A stretch of DNA of 64,000 bases, from positions 62,001 to 126,000 of the forward strand of contig NZ_JAMGBG010000039.1 in assembly GCF_023516595.1 (NCBI RefSeq), written 5' to 3'. A program made the position numbers and the translations under genes. Position 1 is the stretch's first letter; each line of letters starts with the position of its first letter. The notes below the pieces were generated by a model. The model ran no database searches. It worked only from the letters and a program-made list of their open reading frames with translations, and was not told the origin of the DNA. Source of the stretch: Streptomyces neyagawaensis (lineage in GTDB: Bacteria > Actinomycetota > Actinomycetes > Streptomycetales > Streptomycetaceae). Shown piece after piece: positions 31,952 to 40,600 of this stretch.

Positions 31952-34339
31952 ATGCCCTCAAGGACCGGCGCCCGGCGCCGTCTCGGCTCCATACGTCTCT
32001 CGCTGATCCTGCTGGCTCTCATACCCAGCGTCACGCTCACCGCGAGCTGGGCCATGACGACGACGCAGATGTTCTCCGAGGGGCTGCGGCTGCGGGCACA
32101 GACGGGGCTGAGCAAGTCCACCGGCGCCATGGGCACCGAGGCCACCCTGGCCCTCCAGCGGGAGCGGGTCCTCTCCGCCGCCTACATGGCCGCCCCCGGC
32201 AGCTCCAGGGCGGCCCTGGAGGAACAGCGCGGGAAGACGGACGCGGCGGTCACCCGGCTCGCCGCGAAGGCGGACGCCATCGAGGACGCCCCCGACCGCG
32301 TCGGCGAGCGGCTGTACTCGGTGATGGCCGGCTCCGGCAGCCTGGAGTACTACCGGGGCCAGGTGGACAACCCCACCGACATCACCCCCGAGCAGATCCT
32401 GGACCAGTACACCGAGATCATCGACGGCCAGATCCACGCCTTCCAGGAGCTGTCCCAGGTCGACGACGGCGACCTCACCTCCCAGGCCGGCCCGCTCGTC
32501 ACCCTCGAACAGGCCGCGGAGCTGGTCTCCCAGGAGGACGCCCTCCTCACCCTGAACTGGCCCGCCGGGGAACTCGACGACGCCTCCCGTGAGCGTTTCG
32601 CGCAGGTGGTCAACGCCCGGCGCTGGCTGGTCGACAACCAGCTCGTGCCCTCCCTCGAAGGGGAGGTGAAGAGCGAGGTCGAGCGCATCGTCCAGGACAA
32701 GGACTGGCAGAACCTCCTGGCGGTGGAGGACCAGATCCTCTCCGCCCACGCCACCGGCAAGAACCACAGGACCGCGCTGCCCGACTCCCAGGACCGCTGG
32801 GACACCACCATGAACAGCCTCTCCCTCCAGTACGAGAAGCTGATCCGGGAGCAGACCAGCGCCCTGCTGGACCGCAGTGGCGAGGAGGCCCGTGGACTGC
32901 TCATCAAGGCCGGCTCGCTCAGCGCCGCCGGGCTCGCCGCGCTGCTGCTGTGCGTCGTGATGTCGTGGCGCATCACCCGTTCCCTGTCGCTGCGGCTGCG
33001 CGGCCTGAGGACCGCCACGCTCAGCCTCGCCCAGGAGCGGCTGCCCGACGTCGTCGCCCGCCTGGAGCGCGGCGAGAAGGTCGACGTCGACACGGCGGCG
33101 GCCCCGCTGGACTACGGCACCGACGAGCTCGGCCAGGTCGCCAAGGCGTTCAACGCCGCCCAGCGCACCGCCGTGCACACCGCCGTCGAACTCGCCGACA
33201 CCCGGCGCGGCTTCCAGCGCGTCATCCTCGGCATCGCCCGGCAGAGCCAGAACCTGGTCAACCTCCAGCTCACCAAGCTCGACAAGCTGGAGCGCCAGCA
33301 CCAGGACCCGGAGATCCTCAAGGGCCTGTACGAGCTGGACTCCACCGCGAGCCAGCTGCGCCGATACGAGGAGAACCTCGTCATCATCAGCGGTGAGCGG
33401 CCCGGCCGTACCTGGACCGAGCCCGTCGCGCTGATCGACATCCTGCGCAGCGCCGTCGGCGAGGTCGCCCAGTACCAGCGCGTCGAGGTGCACACCGAGG
33501 ACGACGTGTGGATCGCCCCGCCGGCCGTGGCCGACGTGATCCACCTCCTCGCCGAGCTGATCGACAACGCCACCTCGTACTCGCCGGCCCCCAGCCCCGT
33601 GAGCGTGCGCGCCGCGATCGTGGCGAAGGGCCTCGTCCTGGAGGTCGAGGACCGCGGGCTCGGCATGTCCGAGGAGGACTACGAGGCGTTCAACGCCCAG
33701 CTGGCGGTGCCCCCGCAGTTCGACGTGGTGGCCCTCGCCGACGACCTCCGGCTCGGCATGTTCGTCATCGCCCGGCTCGCCACCCGGCACGGCATCGCCG
33801 TCACCCTGCGGGCCTCGCCGTACGGGGGCACCACCGCGATCGTGCTGATCCCGCACGACATCGTCGTCCACGAGGCCCCCGAACCCGAGAGGGACGGCAC
33901 CGACGAGGACGAGCCGCCCGTGCGGTCCTCCCTCGTGGCCCGGCGGGTCGCCGCCGCCGAGCCCGAACCCGTACGGACCGAGCCCGAGCCAGAGCCGGAG
34001 GACCGTCCCGCCGCGCCCACCCGGACCCCCGGGGCCCCGGCCGCGAACGGCACCAGGAGCGCGGCCCGCGAGTCCTCGGCCCGGACGAACGGCGGCCGGA
34101 TCCCGCTGCCCCGGCGGGTGCCGCAGACCAGCCTGGCGGCCGAGCTGAAGGAGGAGACGGCGCCCTGCCCCGACGGCGACGGCGACGACTTCACGGCCGA
34201 GCGAGCCGCCTCCTCGCTCGCCGGTTTCCAGCGCGGAACACTTCAGGCACGTGACGACGAGGCGGAACCCGAGTACGTACTGGGGGAGGATTCCGCTTCC
34301 GTCGACCCGGGAGACCGGATCCCCGCCTCCGGCACCTGA
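31952..34339 (+). CDS. cvnA: Conservon sensor CvnA (nitrate/nitrite-sensor domain, HATPase)
   Basis: 795 aa from ATG 31952 (MPSRTGARRRLGSIRL), preceded by AAGGA; the open frame extends to 31874 but without a better site. An N-terminal transmembrane helix (about 17-38), an extracytoplasmic nitrate/nitrite-sensing-like helical domain (about 45-310), a second helix (about 325-347) and a HAMP region follow. The ATPase domain has LAELIDNATSYSPAPSPV and VEDRGLGMSEEDYEAF. As in other CvnA proteins, no clear phospho-His box is seen. The tail (about 655-795) is Pro/Glu/Arg-rich and disordered. CvnA scaffolds a G-protein-like complex with CvnB, C and D at the membrane. Confidence 0.92.
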   Translation: MPSRTGARRRLGSIRLSLILLALIPSVTLTASWAMTTTQMFSEGLRLRAQTGLSKSTGAMGTEATLALQRERVLSAAYMAAPGSSRAALEEQRGKTDAAVTRLAAKADAIEDAPDRVGERLYSVMAGSGSLEYYRGQVDNPTDITPEQILDQYTEIIDGQIHAFQELSQVDDGDLTSQAGPLVTLEQAAELVSQEDALLTLNWPAGELDDASRERFAQVVNARRWLVDNQLVPSLEGEVKSEVERIVQDKDWQNLLAVEDQILSAHATGKNHRTALPDSQDRWDTTMNSLSLQYEKLIREQTSALLDRSGEEARGLLIKAGSLSAAGLAALLLCVVMSWRITRSLSLRLRGLRTATLSLAQERLPDVVARLERGEKVDVDTAAAPLDYGTDELGQVAKAFNAAQRTAVHTAVELADTRRGFQRVILGIARQSQNLVNLQLTKLDKLERQHQDPEILKGLYELDSTASQLRRYEENLVIISGERPGRTWTEPVALIDILRSAVGEVAQYQRVEVHTEDDVWIAPPAVADVIHLLAELIDNATSYSPAPSPVSVRAAIVAKGLVLEVEDRGLGMSEEDYEAFNAQLAVPPQFDVVALADDLRLGMFVIARLATRHGIAVTLRASPYGGTTAIVLIPHDIVVHEAPEPERDGTDEDEPPVRSSLVARRVAAAEPEPVRTEPEPEPEDRPAAPTRTPGAPAANGTRSAARESSARTNGGRIPLPRRVPQTSLAAELKEETAPCPDGDGDDFTAERAASSLAGFQRGTLQARDDEAEPEYVLGEDSASVDPGDRIPASGT

Positions 34340-34387
34340 CGTCCCCATCGACTCCCCCGTCGCAGCCCGCTCATGAAGGACACACAG

Positions 34388-34816
34388 ATGACACGCCCCA
34401 TCCCCGCCACCCACAGCCAGCTCGACCAGCTGCTCACCGGACTGGTGGACCGGGTCGCCGAGGTCGACCACGCCGTCGTGCTCTCCGAGGACGGGCTGGT
34501 CGTCAGCAAGTCCACCGCGTTCCTGCGCGACGACGCCGAGCGGCTGGCGGCGACCGCTTCCGGGCTGATGAGCCTCAGCAAGGGCGTCAGCATGGACTTC
34601 CGCGGCGGTCCCGTGCGTCAGCTGCTCATAGAGATGGGCAACGCCTTCCTCATCCTCACCAACGCCGGGCCCGGCGCCAACCTCGCCGTCCTCACCCGGC
34701 AGGGCGCGGACGTCGGAGTGGTGGCGTATCAGATGAACATGCTGGTGAAGAAGATCGGCGAGCACCTCAGCGCGGCCCCGCGCGCGGGCGTGGTCGTCGC
34801 GGACAGCGGCGAGTGA
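34388..34816 (+). CDS. cvnB: Conservon roadblock/LC7 protein CvnB
   Basis: 142 aa. The ATG at 34388 follows AAGGAC; the ATG at 34373 has no site. Roadblock/LC7 fold: LDQLLTGLVDRVAEVDHAVV, LSEDGLVVSKSTAFL, QLLIEMGNAFLILTNAGPG. Roadblock proteins act as GTPase-activating or regulatory partners, here of CvnD. Second gene of the conserved cvnABCD order. Confidence 0.95.
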   Translation: MTRPIPATHSQLDQLLTGLVDRVAEVDHAVVLSEDGLVVSKSTAFLRDDAERLAATASGLMSLSKGVSMDFRGGPVRQLLIEMGNAFLILTNAGPGANLAVLTRQGADVGVVAYQMNMLVKKIGEHLSAAPRAGVVVADSGE

Positions 34817-34817
34817 G

Positions 34818-35174
34818 GTGAACGGAGGCGACGCGGCGGGCCGGCTGGTCCGCCCGTTCACCCTGACCGGCGGCCGGACCAGACCGAGTCGGAGCGACTT
34901 CACCCTCCTCACCACGGTGACGGCGGTGGACCCGCAGCCCGTCGGCGCGGCCCGGCCGCAGCCCGAGCACACCCGGATTCTCAGACTCTGCGCCAAGCCG
35001 ATCGTGGTGGCGGAGCTGGCCACCGGGCTCGACCTTCCGGTGAGCGTGGTGGCGATCATGCTCTGCGACCTGCTGGAGGCGGGCCGGATCACCGTACGGC
35101 AGCCGCGGCTGATCTCCCGCACTCCCGACCTGGACCTGCTGAAGAAAGTGAGGGACGGCCTTGGCCGCCTCTGA
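34818..35174 (+). CDS. cvnC: Conservon DUF742 protein CvnC
   Basis: 118 aa from a GTG one base after the cvnB stop. DUF742 with a winged-helix-like C-terminus: VRPFTLTGGRTRPSRSDFTL, then CAKPIVVAELATGLDLPVSV and DLLEAGRITVRQP. In characterised conservons CvnC binds the other subunits. It overlaps cvnD by 14 nt. Confidence 0.93.
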   Translation: MNGGDAAGRLVRPFTLTGGRTRPSRSDFTLLTTVTAVDPQPVGAARPQPEHTRILRLCAKPIVVAELATGLDLPVSVVAIMLCDLLEAGRITVRQPRLISRTPDLDLLKKVRDGLGRL

Positions 35175-35742
35175 CCCCACCCCACAGGGGATGCCGGCTC
35201 CCGACGCGGTGAAGATACTCATCGCCGGCGGATTCGGCGTCGGCAAGACGACCATGGTCGGGTCGGTCAGCGAGATCGTCCCGCTGCGCACCGAGGAACC
35301 CCTCACCACGGCGGGACTCGGCGTCGACGACCTCGACGGCATCCCCGACAAGCAGGCCACCACGGTCGCCCTGGACTTCGGGCGGATCAGCATCGGGGAC
35401 GACCTCGTGCTGTATCTGTTCGGTACGCCCGGGCAGCAGCGGTTCTGGTTCATGTGGAACGACCTGGCGATCGGCGCGCTCGGTGCGGTGGTCCTCGTGG
35501 ACGTCCGCAGACCGGAGTCGAGCTTCGCGGCGATCGACTTCTTCGAACGCCGGAAGATCCCCTTCGTCATCGGCGTCAACGGTTTCTACGGCGAGCACCC
35601 CTACGAACCGGACGAGATCCGCGAAGCGCTGGCCCTGCCCGAGCACACCCCGGTCCTCCTCTTCGACGCCCGCGAACGCGCCTCCTGCCGAGACGTGTTG
35701 ATCGGCCTCCTGGACCAACTGATCGCGACGTCGGCCCGCTGA
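35161..35742 (+). CDS. cvnD: Conservon small GTPase CvnD
   Basis: 193 aa from a TTG at 35161 that has GAGGGA upstream; an internal ATG at 35191 is the alternative start. Ras-like signature: P-loop GGFGVGKTTMVG, LGVDDL near switch I, FGTPGQQRFWFMW (switch II) and IGVNGF where N/TKxD usually sits. It is the GTPase of the complex. The conservon ends here. The P450 that often follows cvnD is absent. Confidence 0.93.
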   Translation: MAASDPTPQGMPAPDAVKILIAGGFGVGKTTMVGSVSEIVPLRTEEPLTTAGLGVDDLDGIPDKQATTVALDFGRISIGDDLVLYLFGTPGQQRFWFMWNDLAIGALGAVVLVDVRRPESSFAAIDFFERRKIPFVIGVNGFYGEHPYEPDEIREALALPEHTPVLLFDARERASCRDVLIGLLDQLIATSAR

Positions 35743-35795
35743 ACGAGGGCGGCCACGGGACGTCTGCGGCGGTCGGCCGTCGGCGGCCGCGCGGG

Positions 35796-36182
35796 CTAGG
35801 GGAGGGCCCGCTGCACGTCGACGAGCATGCTCTGGGCGAGTTGGGCGGCGCCCGCGCCCGCGCCGGTGACCGCTCCCGTCGCGAGGGCGGCGAGCACCGC
35901 CCTGACGCGTGCGTGGAGCCGGCGCAGGCGGCCCGGGTCGGGCTCGTCGGCCGCGGCCTCGTCCAGCAGTTCGCCCGCGTCCGCGCGCAGGGTCACGGCG
36001 TCCGCCGGGGAGAGGCCGAGTTCGCCGATCCTGTCCAGGAGGGTTCGCACGGCAGCCTGGAGGTCGTCGAGGGCGGCCGGTCCCGCGGCGATGTGCTGGG
36101 TCTGTGTGACCTCCTGGCTCCCCCAGGCGATCTGGCTGTTGTGCACCGGCCCGTGGAACACCGGCCCGCCTGCGTCAGCCAT
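35796..36182 (-). CDS. Small protein with N-terminal Gln-rich motif and helical domain (paralog of 36175-36771)
   Basis: 128 aa starting MADAGGPVFHGPVHNSQIAW. The N-terminal 34 residues hold a polar beta-prone motif, NSQIAWGSQEVTQTQ. Residues about 35-128 are helical (LDDLQAAVRTLLDRIGEL and RLRRLHARVRAVLAALAT). There are no signal or membrane segments except a mildly hydrophobic Ala/Gly patch. Its ATG overlaps the end of the preceding gene by 8 nt, so the two are coupled. The two proteins share the layout and the SQIA motif. Family unknown to me; the shape recalls short amyloid or homotypic signalling motifs in multicellular bacteria. Confidence 0.7.
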   Translation of the reverse strand: MADAGGPVFHGPVHNSQIAWGSQEVTQTQHIAAGPAALDDLQAAVRTLLDRIGELGLSPADAVTLRADAGELLDEAAADEPDPGRLRRLHARVRAVLAALATGAVTGAGAGAAQLAQSMLVDVQRALP

Positions 36183-36771
36183 GGAGGCCGCCCTCCGCGG
36201 AGGCGGCGGGCAGCAGCGGGCGCAGGACGTTCGCCAGCGCCCTGGTCCGGGAGGCGCGACCGCCACCGGTCGAGTCCAGTGCGGCCACGGTCACGGCGAC
36301 GAAGCGCGTGATGGCCCGCCGCAGCCGGTCCAGGTCCGGCACGGGCCGGTCCAGCTCCGCCGTGAGCTCCCGCGCGGCCTGCCGCACGGGGTCGAGCGTC
36401 CGCGCACCGACCACCAGCGCACCGACGGCGTCCGCCACGGCCCGCACCTGGTCCGGGGTGACGTTCGGAGCCTGGACGACCTGATGGATCACCTGATGCT
36501 GGTGGACGCTCCCGTTGTTGACGGCGATCTGACTACCCGAGACGGCCTTCTTGAAGACGACGAAGTGGTGGTGGAGCTGGGTCGGCTCCGCCGGTGGCAC
36601 GACGGGGGCCGCCGGGTAGGTCGAGGTGGGTGTGCGCTCGGTCGCCCTGGCCTGGGGTGAGGTGGGTGTGCGCTCGGTGGCCCTGGCCTGGGGTGAGGTG
36701 GGTGTGCGCTCCGCCGACTGTCGCCACGTGGTGCGGCTCCCCGTCTGGCGATACTCGAACTGACCGGCCAT
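36175..36771 (-). CDS. Tandem paralog with 12-residue N-terminal repeats and Gln/His-rich motif
   Basis: 198 aa starting MAGQFEYRQTGSRTTWRQ, with GGGGGAGC before the ATG. Residues about 19-52 contain the repeat ERTPTSPQARAT twice plus a partial copy. Then comes HHHFVVFKKAVSGSQIAVNN, followed by GSVHQHQVIHQVVQAPNV, a polar beta-prone stretch aligning with the NSQIAWGSQ motif of the downstream protein. A helical domain of about 90 residues (VRAVADAVGALVVGA; LRRAITRFVAVTVAAL) ends the protein. Cytosolic. Same operon as 35796. No function known to me. Confidence 0.7.
   Translation of the reverse strand: MAGQFEYRQTGSRTTWRQSAERTPTSPQARATERTPTSPQARATERTPTSTYPAAPVVPPAEPTQLHHHFVVFKKAVSGSQIAVNNGSVHQHQVIHQVVQAPNVTPDQVRAVADAVGALVVGARTLDPVRQAARELTAELDRPVPDLDRLRRAITRFVAVTVAALDSTGGGRASRTRALANVLRPLLPAASAEGGLHG
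36623..36711. repeat. 36-bp tandem repeat (2.5 copies) in the upstream paralog
   Basis: GAGGTGGGTGTGCGCTCGG and the following 17 bp are repeated at 36623-36658 and 36659-36694, with a partial third copy to 36711. The unit encodes the 12-residue ERTPTSPQARAT. Near-identical copies indicate recent duplication. Confidence 0.85.
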
Positions 36772-36805
36772 GTGCGCTCCCCCTTGGACGACGGCCATGT
36801 CGATC

Positions 36806-36845
36806 AGGTCATTCTATCCAAATCAGGCTATCCGTGCAGGGGTTG
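36806..36845 (-). promoter_or_regulatory. AT-rich promoter of the tandem-paralog operon
   Basis: On the minus strand this reads TGCACGGATAGCCTGATTTG followed by GATAGAATG. A good -10 TAGAAT lies at 36816-36811, and a GGATAG direct repeat is present. The -35 is weak. About 40 bp separate the -10 from the ATG at 36771. Confidence 0.45.
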
Positions 36846-36867
36846 GGCAAAAATGCGCGGCGGCCCC

Positions 36868-37473
36868 TCAGGGTCGGGCCTTCTCGCGGACGAGGCCGGA
36901 GACGTGGTCGGTGATGGTGTCCAGGATGTTCGTCCAGGTCGTGTCGTCGCCCAGGACCAGGAAGTTGAGGGTGAGGCCGTCCGTCATGGCGGCCAGATAG
37001 CGGGCCAGGACCGGGACGGGGACGGTCAGTTCGAAGTCCATCGTGCGGCGCAGGTGGTCGATCAGTTCGGTGTACGTGTCGCAGTACATCTCGTACTGGC
37101 GCCGCGCCAGGTGCTCGAACCCGGGCTCCCGCAGGGCGTACTGGGTCAGCTCGTAGGTGAGCATGTGCTCGCCCGGGTGGGCGGACACATGGTCCCAGTA
37201 CGCCTGGAAACCGGCCCGGACGGTCTCCCTGAGCGTCTCCCGAGGACGGATCGCCTCCCGCACCAGCGCCACGTAGTGGCCGGTGATGGTGGTGATGACG
37301 GACTCGATCAGCTCCTGCTTCGAGGCGAAGCAGTAGTGGAAGACGCTCAGGGACACGCCTGCCTCGGCCGCGATGGACCGGGTCGTCGTCCTGGGGACGC
37401 CGTCCCGGGTCATCGCGCGGATCGCCGCTTCGGTCAGCTGTCTGCGGCGTTCGGCCGACGGCAGGCGTGCCAT
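36868..37473 (-). CDS. TetR-family regulator (BetI-like)
   Basis: 201 aa. Helix-turn-helix at about 8-55: AIRAMTRDGVPRTTTRSIAA, then GVSLSVFHYCFASKQELIES. The C-terminal ligand domain contains AAMTDGLTLNFLVLGDDTTW, typical of the BetI-like TetR_C group. It begins 27 nt downstream of the secreted amidohydrolase gene on the same strand, so the two are probably co-transcribed and the regulator may control that gene. Confidence 0.88.
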   Translation of the reverse strand: MARLPSAERRRQLTEAAIRAMTRDGVPRTTTRSIAAEAGVSLSVFHYCFASKQELIESVITTITGHYVALVREAIRPRETLRETVRAGFQAYWDHVSAHPGEHMLTYELTQYALREPGFEHLARRQYEMYCDTYTELIDHLRRTMDFELTVPVPVLARYLAAMTDGLTLNFLVLGDDTTWTNILDTITDHVSGLVREKARP

Positions 37474-37500
37474 GTGGTTCCCTTTCCCCCGTGCGTGCGG

Positions 37501-39561
37501 TCAGCCGCCGTGGACGCCGACCTCGTAGAGCGAGTAGCCCCAGTCGGTGCCCCGGTCGACCCCCTGCATTCGAACATAGCGGGCGGGGACCGCGGAGAAC
37601 GTGGCCGTGTCGAGGCCGCCGTCACCCGAGGTCGTGGACCACACGGTCTTCCAGTTCGAGCCGTCGGTGGAGACGTCGATCCGGTACGACCGGCCGTAGG
37701 CGCGCTCCCAGTCGAGGGTGACCCGCTTGACGGTGTGGGTGGAGCCGAGGTCCACCTTCCACCACTGGTCGTCGTTCCAGTCGCTCGCCCAGCGGGTGCC
37801 GCCGTCACCGTCCACGGCCCGGCCGGGCTGGTAGCTGGTGAAGGGGTTCGACTCCGACGCGCTCGCCGTGGCCGTGGCGCCCTTGGCGAGGTTCACGCCC
37901 GCCTTGTGCGCCTCGGACGCGCCCCAGGTGTCGAGGTACGACTCGGCCCCCCGGAACAGGTCGTCCACGACGCCCTTGCCGCCGACGAGCCGGATGTCCT
38001 CGATCCAGTCCGGGACCATGCCGACGTGGGCGGCGCCGTCGGTGTTGAAGTCGAAGGTGCGCTGCCCGGTGGTCTGCTTGTCGATGGTCGAGCCGCCGTC
38101 GGCGCTCTTGAAGGGGTACTTCACGGGGTTCGAGGCGTTCGCGCCGCGCGGCGCGGGGTGGTCGCCGATGCCGTTGAAGTCGGTGCCGAAGCCGTACCCC
38201 ACGTCGTACTTGGCCCGCAGGGCGTCCGTGCGCGCGGCCTCCTCGCTGAACTCCTCCGAGCCGTGCATGTACTGGGCGACGAAACCGCCGAGGGAGTAGA
38301 CCCGCTCGGTCCAGTTCAGGTCCATCCAGCTGTGCGAGGACAGCACGCCCGGGTACGACTCGGCCTCGAAGATGTCGAGGACGCGGCCGGTGGCCTTGAC
38401 GCTCATGTGGTCGATCTCGACCATCATCTTGCGCTTCATGATGCCGCGCAGGGCGTACTCACCGAGGTCGGTGAGGCCGCGCACGTTGCACTGGGCGTTG
38501 TCGTCGTACTCCGGGACCTCGGTGCCCGAGGGCAGGTCCGCCTCGGCCTTCGACGCGGCGTCGCCGATCGGGTTGTCCTTCTGCGGGCCCTTGCACTTCT
38601 CGGTCTGCCAGAACGTGCCGGTCGACAGGAACTGGCCGACGTTGATGGCGGTGCCGAGACCGTGCTCGTCGAAGCGGACGCCGCACAGCGCGTTGTCGAA
38701 CTTGTGGCACAGGAACATGCTGCGCACACCCAGGTCGTACAGCTCGTCGAGGCCCTTGTCGATGTCCGACTTGCTGCACTGTGGGATGTCGAGGATCTGC
38801 TTGCAGCCGAACGGCTCGGACGTCTCGACGCCCAGCACGACCGCCAGCTTGCCCTGCGCGACGACCTCACGGGCCTGTGCGCTGTCCGTGACGATCCGGA
38901 ACCAGCCCTTGCCGGTGCCGCCGTACTGGGCGTCGATGTAGGCCTGGAGGTCGTAGCTCAGCTTCGCCTGGAGCCGGATCGAGGTCATCTCGTCGCAGCT
39001 TCGGTCCTTGAACGGGTAGACCGAGCAGATCATCCCGTTGGTGACGAGGTCGTTGACGAGGACGCGCTGACCGCTGCGCCAGGCGCGCTCGACCCAGGCG
39101 TAGTAGTTGGCCTGGTGGGTCATCGAGTCGTAGGCCGGCCAGTCCTTGAACGTCGGGTAGCCGACCGGGTCGTGCTTGCCGTCGCCGCCGTGGGTGATGT
39201 AGTCGAAGATCGCGAGGGTGCCGTCGGGGTAGTGCTCGGGACAGTCCTTCAGGGCGTCGGCGATGCCGGACGTCGAGAAGACCTTGCCGCAGATCAGCCG
39301 ACCGCCGAACGCCTCGTTGGAGAACAGGTGGTTGTGCGCGTCCACGAAGCCGCGCACCTCGCCCGCCGCGTTCGTGCCCTTGAACGGTTCGCCCGTGACG
39401 TTGATCTGGGAGTCGGGCGTCGGCCGCGCGGTGGGCTGCCACCAGTCGCCGGTGGCCGCCGAACTGGCCGACGGGCTGAGCAGCATGCCCATCGCGGTCA
39501 GGAACAGCGTCAGCACCATGAGGGGTCTGCGTCTGTGGTGGGCGCGTCGGGTCCAGGTCAT
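37501..39561 (-). CDS. Secreted amidohydrolase/dipeptidase-like enzyme with F5/8 type C domain
   Basis: 686 aa. Signal peptide (positively charged MTWTRRAHHRRRP, hydrophobic core 14-31, cleavage near SASSAA). The catalytic domain (about 65-540) starts with the metal motif VDAHNHLFSNEAFGG. It continues with TLAIFDYITHGGDG, LAVVLGVETSEPFGC, MMVEIDHMS and a late YGFGTDFNGIGDHPAP, consistent with a metal-dependent TIM-barrel hydrolase related to renal dipeptidase (M19) or amidohydrolases. The C-terminal 130 residues are a discoidin F5/8C carbohydrate-binding domain (RAVDGDGGTRWASDWNDDQW, YVRMQGVDRGTDWGYSLYE). Substrate unknown. Confidence 0.85.
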   Translation of the reverse strand: MTWTRRAHHRRRPLMVLTLFLTAMGMLLSPSASSAATGDWWQPTARPTPDSQINVTGEPFKGTNAAGEVRGFVDAHNHLFSNEAFGGRLICGKVFSTSGIADALKDCPEHYPDGTLAIFDYITHGGDGKHDPVGYPTFKDWPAYDSMTHQANYYAWVERAWRSGQRVLVNDLVTNGMICSVYPFKDRSCDEMTSIRLQAKLSYDLQAYIDAQYGGTGKGWFRIVTDSAQAREVVAQGKLAVVLGVETSEPFGCKQILDIPQCSKSDIDKGLDELYDLGVRSMFLCHKFDNALCGVRFDEHGLGTAINVGQFLSTGTFWQTEKCKGPQKDNPIGDAASKAEADLPSGTEVPEYDDNAQCNVRGLTDLGEYALRGIMKRKMMVEIDHMSVKATGRVLDIFEAESYPGVLSSHSWMDLNWTERVYSLGGFVAQYMHGSEEFSEEAARTDALRAKYDVGYGFGTDFNGIGDHPAPRGANASNPVKYPFKSADGGSTIDKQTTGQRTFDFNTDGAAHVGMVPDWIEDIRLVGGKGVVDDLFRGAESYLDTWGASEAHKAGVNLAKGATATASASESNPFTSYQPGRAVDGDGGTRWASDWNDDQWWKVDLGSTHTVKRVTLDWERAYGRSYRIDVSTDGSNWKTVWSTTSGDGGLDTATFSAVPARYVRMQGVDRGTDWGYSLYEVGVHGG

Positions 39562-40136
39562 CGGTCACGTCCTTGGTCGAGGGAAGCGCGGTCGATCGGC
39601 CAGACCCTGCGGGACGCGCGCACACCACGACGCCATGGCCCGGTTTTGTCATGGCTGGCACAAGCGATGTGACGAGAATCGCCACTGTGGTGATGCGAGT
39701 CAATAGTCCGGGACAGATGACCTGATGGTGATCGTGTGGTGGCCGGTGAGATGACGTCTCGTCAAACAGCTTGTGTCGCACGCCATTAGCAACGACCTCT
39801 GACAATTCGGGCCGGCGGAGGGCCGGCCTGGTCGGCGAGGTCGCGGCGCGGATGTGGCTCCAGCGGCACTGCGCGGAGGTGCGCCGGCGGTCGGGGCACG
39901 CGCGCGTGGAGTTCACGCTCGGCCGTCCGAGGTGGAGGCCGCCCGCAGTCGCGCGCGGGGCGGCCGCTGCCGGATCCCGCTGGTCACGTCCGCGCTGGAC
40001 CCGGAGCCGCGTTAGGCGTTCGACCTGCCCGAGCCGTTCTCGGTGGCAGGCCGTGAGCGGTTCCGGATCGTGGGCAAGGGCCTGCGCTACCGGTGCCGAC
40101 CACAGTCGAACCCCCGGAGGCCGTGACCGGGGTGGT
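39562..40136. pseudogene. 575-bp gap with a possible gene remnant around 39,920-40,110
   Basis: No intact gene. On the plus strand one frame reads RIPLVTSALDPEPR, then a TAG at 40013-40015, then AFDLPEPFSVAGRERF and RIVGKGLRYRC. These have the look of genuine protein sequence, broken by the stop and by loss of frame upstream. I cannot name the family. The first 200 bp are the promoter region of the divergent secreted hydrolase, with comparatively low GC. Confidence 0.3.
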
Positions 40137-40526
40137 TCAGGATGACGAGTCGGCCGTGGAGACCGCGGCCGTGCCGGTGGCGGCCGACGCGGCCGTGCTC
40201 GACGTGGCGGGCTCGGGGAGGCCGGCCGTCCGAAGGCCCCGGCGGCCGGCCATACGGCAGCCGAGGCAGCCCGGGTGGCCGCCGCGGACGGAGCGGTCAC
40301 GGACGCCGAGAGCCCACTGGTCCCTCGGCCGCGGCCCCGGCGGCTTGCCCCAGCCCGCGAGGTGCAGGACCCAGGTGACCAGGAGCGCGGCGACCGAGAC
40401 GGCGATGCCCAGAGGGATGCCCGGAGCCCAGCCGCAGACACCCATGCCGAGCGCCACGGAACCGGCCGTGCCGATCGCGGTACCCGTCCAGCCGGCCACG
40501 GTGTGGCCCTCGTCGTAGAGACTCAT
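40137..40526 (-). CDS. Small membrane protein with C-terminal HPGCxGCRMAGR motif
   Basis: 129 aa. Two transmembrane helices (about 8-30, TVAGWTGTAIGTAGSVALGM, and 36-57, PLGIAVSVAALLVTWVLHLA) are followed by DQWALGVRDRSVRGGHPGCL and GCRMAGRRG, then an Ala/Thr/Ser tail. The Cys-x2-Cys motif in GCLGC could bind metal. I remember similar proteins in many Streptomyces, without a function. The divergent MarR gene and its operator at 40601 suggest MarR control. Confidence 0.78.
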   Translation of the reverse strand: MSLYDEGHTVAGWTGTAIGTAGSVALGMGVCGWAPGIPLGIAVSVAALLVTWVLHLAGWGKPPGPRPRDQWALGVRDRSVRGGHPGCLGCRMAGRRGLRTAGLPEPATSSTAASAATGTAAVSTADSSS

Positions 40527-40600
40527 GTGTCTGCTCCCCTCGCGCGCCGGGGCGCGCCACGGCGCGCCGTGGCCACGCCTACGGCGCCGGACGGTAATGT

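Noticed and set aside
31958..35185. Open minus-strand frame of about 1075 codons opposite the conservon
   Set aside because: Antisense to cvnA-C, which have intact domains. The composition is Gly/Val/Asp-rich shadow sequence without motifs.
36772..39672. Plus-strand frame of about 966 codons opposite TetR and the secreted hydrolase
   Set aside because: Shadow frame; the minus-strand proteins have signal peptide, catalytic motifs and F5/8C domain.
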